Made by a program: the position numbers and the translations under genes. A DNA stretch of 64,000 nt from Lampris incognitus (Eukaryota > Chordata > Actinopteri > Lampriformes > Lampridae): contig NC_079213.1 in NCBI RefSeq assembly GCF_029633865.1, positions 86,577,793 through 86,641,792 on the forward strand, in the 5' to 3' direction. Shown in pieces: positions 53,769-64,000 of the stretch; position 1 is the first letter of the stretch, and the number at the start of each line of letters is the position of its first letter. The notes under the pieces were generated by a model. It was given only the letters and a program-made list of their open reading frames with translations. It did no database searches and was not told the origin of the DNA.

Positions 53769-55277
53769 ATGTCTGTGAATGTTCTCATTCATCCAGGTCA
53801 TGGTTATCCAAAGGAGTTGAATCGAGTGCAACTGGACTTGGTATATATCCGTGGAGATGTTTCGCCTCTCATCCAAGAGGCTTCCTCAGTTTGTGCCTTT
53901 CTGACTAGACGAAGCTATAGTCTGACTGGCTGGTGATGAGACTCAGAATTTATCCTCTTTAAGTTCACAAGGGAAGACGTAAAGAACAACAGTTTGCCCT
54001 TCCTAGACTGTGACGTCCACATTGGAGAAGACAGGAGCCTCCACATTGGGGTTTACAGGAAACCTACATACACAGACCAATATCTACTTTTCGACTCACA
54101 CCACCCTCTGGAACACAAACTGAGCATCATCAGAACTTTGCAACACAGAGCTGACAATGTGCCCAGCAGCACTCAGGCCCAACGAGAAGAACACAAACAC
54201 CTGAGGGGAGCTTTAAAAACCTGCGGCTACCCCAGTTGGACCTTTGTGAAAACTGCAACACGTTCCAAAAAGACCAACCAGGTGAGCGACGAGGAGAAAA
54301 GGAACAGAAGGAATAGCACAGTCATCCCGTATGTTTCTGGGGTCTCCGAGAAACTCAGGAGAATTTTCAACAAACACCGCATCCCGGTATACTTCAAACC
54401 CAGCAACACACTCCCACAAAGACTGGTTCATCCCAAAGATTGTGTACCACACACCCAAAAAAGCAATCTGGTGTATGCTGTACAATGCAATGAGGATTGC
54501 ATTGACCTATACATAGGAGAAACCAAATAACCACTACACAAACGGATGGCCCAACACAGAAGGCCAAACTCCTCAGGACAAGACTCAGCAGTCTATCTAC
54601 ACCTAAAGGAGAAGACACACTCCTTCGAGGACAGCAACGTACACATTTTGGACAGAGAAGATATATGGTTTGAAAGAGGGGTGAAGGAAGCCATCTATGC
54701 GAAACTGGAAAAACCATCCCTCAACAGAGGAGGAGGTCTACGACACCACATATCTCCCGCTTACAATGCCGTCCTTTCATCTCTACCCAGGAGACTCAAG
54801 AAGCCTAACATCCAAGAACAACAGTCGGTAACTAATGGCTCCAACGACTCTCATGACCACTGAATAATGAAGTCGAATCTAACACCCCCAACAACCGTCG
54901 CTGCTAAACAAATGCAAATCAGTAGCTCCGATGGCGACGGGCGCGGCTGGACATCAGAGCACAGGAGAGTCACGCATATCAATAGCTCCGATAACGACGG
55001 ACGCGGCCAAACATCGGTACACAAAAGAGTCACTCATATCTATGGCTCTGTTAGCGACGGGCGTTGGTAAACATAGGGACACAAAGAGCCATGGACATCT
55101 ATAGCTCTGACAACGACTCCAAGAGGATAAATTCTGAGTCTCATCACCAGCCAGTCAGACTATAGCTTCGTCTAGTCAGAAAGGCACGAACTGAGGAAGC
55201 CTCTTGGATGAGAGGCGAAACGTCTTCACGGATATACTATATACTATATACCAACACTTGATTCAACTCCTTTGGAT
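53769..55277 (+). mobile_element. Penelope-like element with inverted terminal repeats and 12-bp duplication
   Basis: ACACATGCTCAT flanks the element at 53757-53768 and 55278-55289. About 150 bp at the left (53805-53957) is repeated in inverted form at the right (55115-55276), over 90% alike by eye. Only the C-terminal third of the coding region lies between, so this is a deletion copy. The 22783 hairpin derives from the same termini. Confidence 0.92.
53994..54863 (+). pseudogene. Penelope C-terminal region with GIY-YIG endonuclease, one stop
   Basis: Reads LPFLDCDVHIGEDRSLHIGV, YRKPTYTDQYLLFDSHHP (end of the reverse transcriptase region), ISRYTSN-free linker, then NLVYAVQCNEDCIDLYIGET, the GIY-YIG core, a TAA at 54528, and RMAQHRRPNSSGQDSAVYLH and VHILDREDIWFERGVKEAIY. 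The stop replaces a single codon; otherwise the frame is open to 54863. The catalytic palm of the reverse transcriptase is absent. GIY-YIG nucleases nick DNA for target-primed insertion. Confidence 0.88.
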
Positions 55278-55362
55278 ACACATGCTCATTTGCATTTCAT
55301 AAAGTAGGGTGCTTGGGCTCTACCAAAGCAAGTCCATCGTCCCTTGTCTAAAGTATCACTGT

Positions 55363-60162
<4,800 letters not shown>

Positions 60163-60844
60163 GTCTCTCCAGTGTGGCTCCTGGCTGACTGCGACAGAAA
60201 ATCTGAATGAAGCCTCAGAAGACTAAAGCTCCCCTCACTGCCACTCTGGTAATCCTATTAACAGACTGTATTAATGCCAATTAAGTTCTCTGACAGACAA
60301 CGATGAAAGCTGCTGCGCTGACAATTCTAAAAAAAAAGAGAAAAAAAGCATAAACCAGCATACAACTTTCGATTACGAATGGGCCAATAACTGCTGAATG
60401 TAATTTTGAATTTTGATCAATTTTGCAGAATTTAAGTGGGGAAAATTTATGTGAAATAGTTTTAATTTTCCATAAATATGAGTTAGGATCGATGGTACAC
60501 TACACCAATTTTTATTTATAGACTTATGTAGCGTTGATAATGCAGAACACTGTGTTCCCGTTTAGTTATCTTGAATGTCCCCCAAATGTTGGCGCGAAGT
60601 ACTTTGATTGGCATTTAATTACAGCCAATAGTTCACTCGTACTTTGTAGTCTCACCAACTACCGATAAGGAACAGTTGGCGGGAGAGGAAGAGGCGGGCT
60701 TTAGAATTGCTCGGTTGACGAATGAGATCACGTCCCTGACGGAGCGAAAGGAGCACATGCTAGCTGCCGTAGTTTTGATATGTAAAAATAACCTGCAGCG
60801 ATCCTTTGGGGTTTTGATGATTCAACTGTTGAAGAGTCGGAAGA
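60163..60844. promoter_or_regulatory. Head-to-head promoter region of nim1k and pole4
   Basis: Only 682 bp separate the two divergent start codons. Two CCAAT boxes in opposite orientation, ATTGG at 60607-60611 and CCAAT at 60625-60629, lie 215-240 bp from the pole4 ATG and suggest NF-Y binding. No TATA box is evident near pole4. Confidence 0.6.
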
Positions 60845-61426
60845 ATGGCAGCGACAGTGGCAGTGCCCGTCACACCCACAGAGTCCGACCCTGACCGATT
60901 TGTGAGTGAGGAGGACAGCCGAGGGAACGAGGCTGAAGAGGAGGGTGGTCAGCATATGGGCCCCGCTGCAGGTGTCACACACAGCCGTCTGTCCAAACTC
61001 CCTCTGACCCGCATCAAGGCGCTGATGAAAGCCGATCCAGACGTGTCACTCGCCAGCCAGGAGTCTGTCTTCATAATCGCCAAAGCGACGGTAAATTCCA
61101 CATCGAATGATACTACAAAAGAAGTAAATGTTTATACCTTTGGCTGGCTTTAGTCTAGTCAGCCTATGCTAGCAAGTTGCATTACGTGTGGCTTATATGT
61201 TTTTACTCCATTCAGTTAGCGTTGCATCACTGTGTTTCCCCTGTCAAAGCTCACAGCAGTGCAGCTGATGCAGATGGACTGGCTGTGCGGTTGTGCTCCA
61301 CCCTTGGGACAGATATGTGCCTTTAAACTCTTGTGTTGCAGGAGCTGTTTGTTGAGATGATTGCCAAGGATGCCCTAGTGTATGCCCAACAAGGCAAGAG
61401 AAAAACTTTGCAAAGGAAGGATTTGG
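60845..61426 (+). CDS. pole4: DNA polymerase epsilon subunit 4, first two exons (partial)
   Basis: Exons 60845-61090 and 61342-61426 (phases 0 and 1) encode 110 residues. After an acidic, low-complexity N-terminus, residues 46-110 read RLSKLPLTRIKALMKADPDV, SLASQESVFIIAKAT, ELFVEMIAKDALVYAQQGKR, KTLQRKDL, nearly the same as the histone fold of vertebrate POLE4. That protein pairs with POLE3 in the leading-strand polymerase epsilon and helps pass parental histones to new DNA. Human POLE4 has 117 residues; about 30 C-terminal residues (the NAIEAVDEF-type end) are missing and should be in a later exon. I did not find it before 64000, where the sequence is transposon-rich. Confidence 0.93.
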
Positions 61427-62110
61427 GTAAGTTTTTGAAGCAATCTTTATATATATTAACTGTTAAATATGGACACAGGGTTGCTGGACAAGAACAGGGT
61501 CTGAGTATTACTCATCAAAATCCTGTCTCTCAGCTGGGACACCTGATGGACTGGGGTCCAACTTTGTTTTTTGGATAGGACTAGTGAAACACTCCAGTCA
61601 ATAGACTTACATGTACAGAAGGCCTTTCATACAAGACAGATCTGTTTAATTTCATTTGTACATCTGTATGATGTAAATTATAGCTCACAAATTTGTCCTC
61701 TATGAAAGACCAATACTCAGGTGGTGTACATCAGGGTTCAACGTTAATTTCTTCTTCTTTTTTTTTTTTTAGAAATCTACTTGCCCGAAGTCGGTTTTAC
61801 TTGCCCCTATACAAGTTGTTTTATTTATTAGCAGTTACCAAATAACAACAAAGACTATAGTTAACAGTCATTTTTAATCTTTATTTAAGTGAATGAAACA
61901 TAACAACGATAGTGTCATAGATATGTAGCAACAAACATTCTTACATGGTATGACCCATCCCCCCATCCATCCCCCCTTCCTTCTCCCCAGAGATGGACTC
62001 ATTAACTGTGAGTGATTGAGCAAGTGAACTTAACCGATTGTGAGTGAGTGAAAGAACAGGCAGATGTTTTGCATCTAAAAACATAATGAAACCATACAAA
62101 TCTTAATTAC
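61427..62110. other. Probable pole4 intron
   Basis: No exon matching the expected C-terminus was found. A T-rich stretch at 61749-61770 is followed by CTACTTGCCCGAAG, a word seen next to ZNF862-like hAT copies in fish, so the transposon may begin here. Confidence 0.45.
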
Positions 62111-62113
62111 ACT

Positions 62114-63999
62114 CTACTGACAGCCATCTTTGTACAACACACTCCGCATTGAGATTGGCAACTGCTGGCATATAATGCTAATGTATAGCAGTTTCCACAA
62201 TATTTTAACTGAAAGGTTGCTCCACCAATCTGTTTTAATGCACTTCATGGCACTGAAGCCACGCTCATAGGCAGCGGTGGATAGTGGGAGTACGAGGATC
62301 AGCTCAACCACCATCAGCAGGTTGGAGAAGATCTGTAGCTTATCAGGGTCTGTTAAAAAGTTTGCCCATACCTTGCTTTATTGGACCTGGGGCAGCGCTT
62401 TGATCACCACTTTTGCGCTTGGCCACTCCTGGTGCCTTGCCTGATCCGTGTCACAGCCCACTCTATCCAGTATGTCAGCAAAGTGGTCTGTGATGACACG
62501 GAGATGGTCTGCTCTGTAACTGGCCAGGCCTGCCTCCTCTGCGGGCCACTCCCTCGGGTCGAACAAACTCACAGCTGCCTGAAGAATCTTGTCAGTCTCC
62601 AGGTCCTTGAAACAGCTCCTCATGCTTTTGATGACTGCATTAAGGAGTTGGCTCTTCAATCTGTCAACATGAAATTTAATTTTAAGTAGTTTCTTTTGAA
62701 GGCAGGGAAAATGTGCAATTAAAACGTCACACAGTGAACACAATTGAGTGAGCCATTTTATGAACAACAGGCTAATTGAACTATATCAACAATGCTCTTA
62801 TTTTCCCTTTTTCCATTTGCTACCTGTCGAATCTATCCCTGCTCTCCTGGCTAAAGCTCTGGAGCTACGCTGCATGGAACTGGCCCTCTGTGGAGTCCTG
62901 AAGAAAGCCTTCAAGGTTCTCTCTAGCTGCTGAGTGCATGCTCGTGAGCATGAGCAGTTCAGTCTCAAAGGCCTGTAAAGCCTTGGGGAGTGTAACATTG
63001 TCCTCCTGAAGCTTCAGACTTAGATTGCAAAGAATAACAATGTCACTAATACTAACACTACACTATACTACTCAGATCTACTACTCACTCTCAGATCCTC
63101 TTCTGCTCTCCAACTCGCTACACCATCGGCCTGCTTGACTACCATGGGGACTAGAGCCTTCAGTGGTTCTGCTCCCCCCCCCCCCGCCTATGTAACTCTC
63201 TCCCACAAGAAATTCGCAACATTGACTCTCTTTCAACCTTCAGATCCCATCTCAAAACGTACCTTTTCATACTGGCATATTCAGTCTGATCCATGCTTCA
63301 TTGAGTTTTGTGCAGATGATGATTTTATACTTATCTGTTGTGTTAACTTTTTATTGTCTACCCTGCTTTGTTTTGATTTTACACTGTCTGATACAGTGCT
63401 GCTTGTTTTGTTTTGTTTTTTACTGTGTTCTGTAAGGTGTCCTTGAGTGTTTTGGAAGGCGCCCACAAATAAAATGCATTATTGTTATTATTATTATTAT
63501 TACTAATCACTCAAAATAATACAGAGGAAAAAAACATGAAAAATTTTGACCAGCTCAAAACTTTTAGGCTATCCTGTAACAGGACCATAAACAGGAGGTG
63601 GCTGTAGTCCTTCAAGATCTGGACACACTGCTTGGCTCTCCCAATCATGTCTGCACTGACAGATCTGGATAAAGCACACACATCACAGTTATTCAATGAT
63701 GAGAATACAACCCAGTAATGCAAACTGAAAAATAGATGACTCTTTGCCACAGCAAAGACTTGCCTGATTTCAATGGTGTTCTCCATATGTGCCAACACCA
63801 CAGCATAGTCCTTCATGGGGGTCTGAAGAGATCTCTCCATATGCAGGAGCCACTGTGCCCCCCCCCCCCCCCCCAGATTGGTTAGCCTCCAGATCTTATG
63901 CTGGAGGACCCCATTAAGCGCTTAGAGCTCCCACTAGGCTTTGAGCAAATAGTGGTACTGTTTGTAGAGGTCTTTGAGGAGCTCAGTCATGAATGAAGA
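62114..63999 (-). pseudogene. ZNF862-like hAT transposase remnants with introns
   Basis: Coding pieces on the minus strand, in order from the right edge: SSFMTELLKDLYKQYHYLLK (63999-63940), WLLHMERSLQTPMKDYAVVL and AHMENTIEIRQ (63860-63760), SVSADMIGRAKQCVQILKDY (63665-63560), LQEDNVTLPKALQAFETELL (63010-62850), FHVDRLKSQLLNAVIKSMRS and SLFDPREWPAEEAGL (62767-62378), stop, then LPLSTAAYERGFSAMKCIKT (62314-62114), the C-terminal dimerisation motif. Splice-like borders separate several pieces. The stop at 62376 and a poly-G run near 63860-63876 break the frame. It may be a transposon with introns or a decayed gene derived from one. It runs off the right edge. Confidence 0.7.
63060..63500 (+). 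mobile_element. LINE 3' tail inserted in the hAT remnant
   Basis: Decayed Jockey-type pol end (LPQEIRNIDSLSTFRSHLKT-like reading near 63205-63265 and YLF) followed by a tail with AATAAAATGCATTATTG and a TTA repeat at 63485-63503. Confidence 0.65.
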
Positions 64000-64000
64000 G

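Overview
This 64 kb window is animal nuclear DNA, almost certainly from a ray-finned (teleost) fish. It has spliced vertebrate genes with GT-AG introns, long (CA)n, (TC)n and ATA-type microsatellites, and a transposon mix typical of spiny-rayed fish: RTE, L1/Tx1, Rex/L2-like and Penelope retroelements, Ty3/gypsy, Ty1/copia and DIRS elements, several hAT families and tRNA-derived SINEs. The species cannot be named from the sequence.

Three host genes are well supported. A small CC chemokine of CCL25-like type (three coding exons, 10960-12874, + strand) encodes 98 residues. A NIM1-type AMPK-related Ser/Thr kinase (nim1k, four coding exons, 60162 down to 55363, - strand) encodes 447 residues and looks intact. 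The first two exons of pole4, a histone-fold subunit of DNA polymerase epsilon, lie at 60845-61426 on the + strand and share a short head-to-head promoter region with nim1k. At the left edge a GC-rich promoter-like segment and two exon-like segments on the - strand (1549-1573 and 147-209) may be the start of another gene that runs out of the window.

Everything else is mobile-element sequence in layers. 2.5-9.9 kb: Penelope remnants, a LINE with a C-terminal zinc finger bounded by a 16-bp target duplication, and deleted LINE copies. 13.3-25.1 kb: a SINE, a nearly complete RTE element (13761-16913, 12-bp duplication), L2-like tails, a foldback element, a broken L1-like LINE carrying a 126-bp Penelope hairpin, and a Rex-like LINE. 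25.2-28.0 kb: a gypsy element whose 5' LTR is fused directly to reverse transcriptase by an internal deletion.

The most striking structure is at 31469-51987. A ZBED5-like hAT transposon with matching ends (14 of 15 bp) and a near-perfect 8-bp duplication has been swollen to 20.5 kb by successive insertions: a THAP-domain element, a TTF-zinc-finger hAT (itself containing an RTE, a DIRS-like element, a SINE inside a 42-bp minisatellite and a ZBED hAT with perfect 8-bp duplications), a copia element holding a gypsy element, a gypsy gag/LTR fragment, and a tiny 431-bp LTR element. That last element (50407-50837) has 157-bp LTRs carrying tRNA-like A- and B-box motifs, plus a tRNA-Leu primer site and a purine tract. 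It is the best candidate here for something undescribed. A Penelope-like element with 12-bp duplications and inverted terminal repeats lies at 53769-55277.

The host genes show no joint pathway. The only functional link visible is the shared upstream region of nim1k and pole4. The transposon open frames mostly carry stops, frameshifts or deletions and should not be read as active genes.
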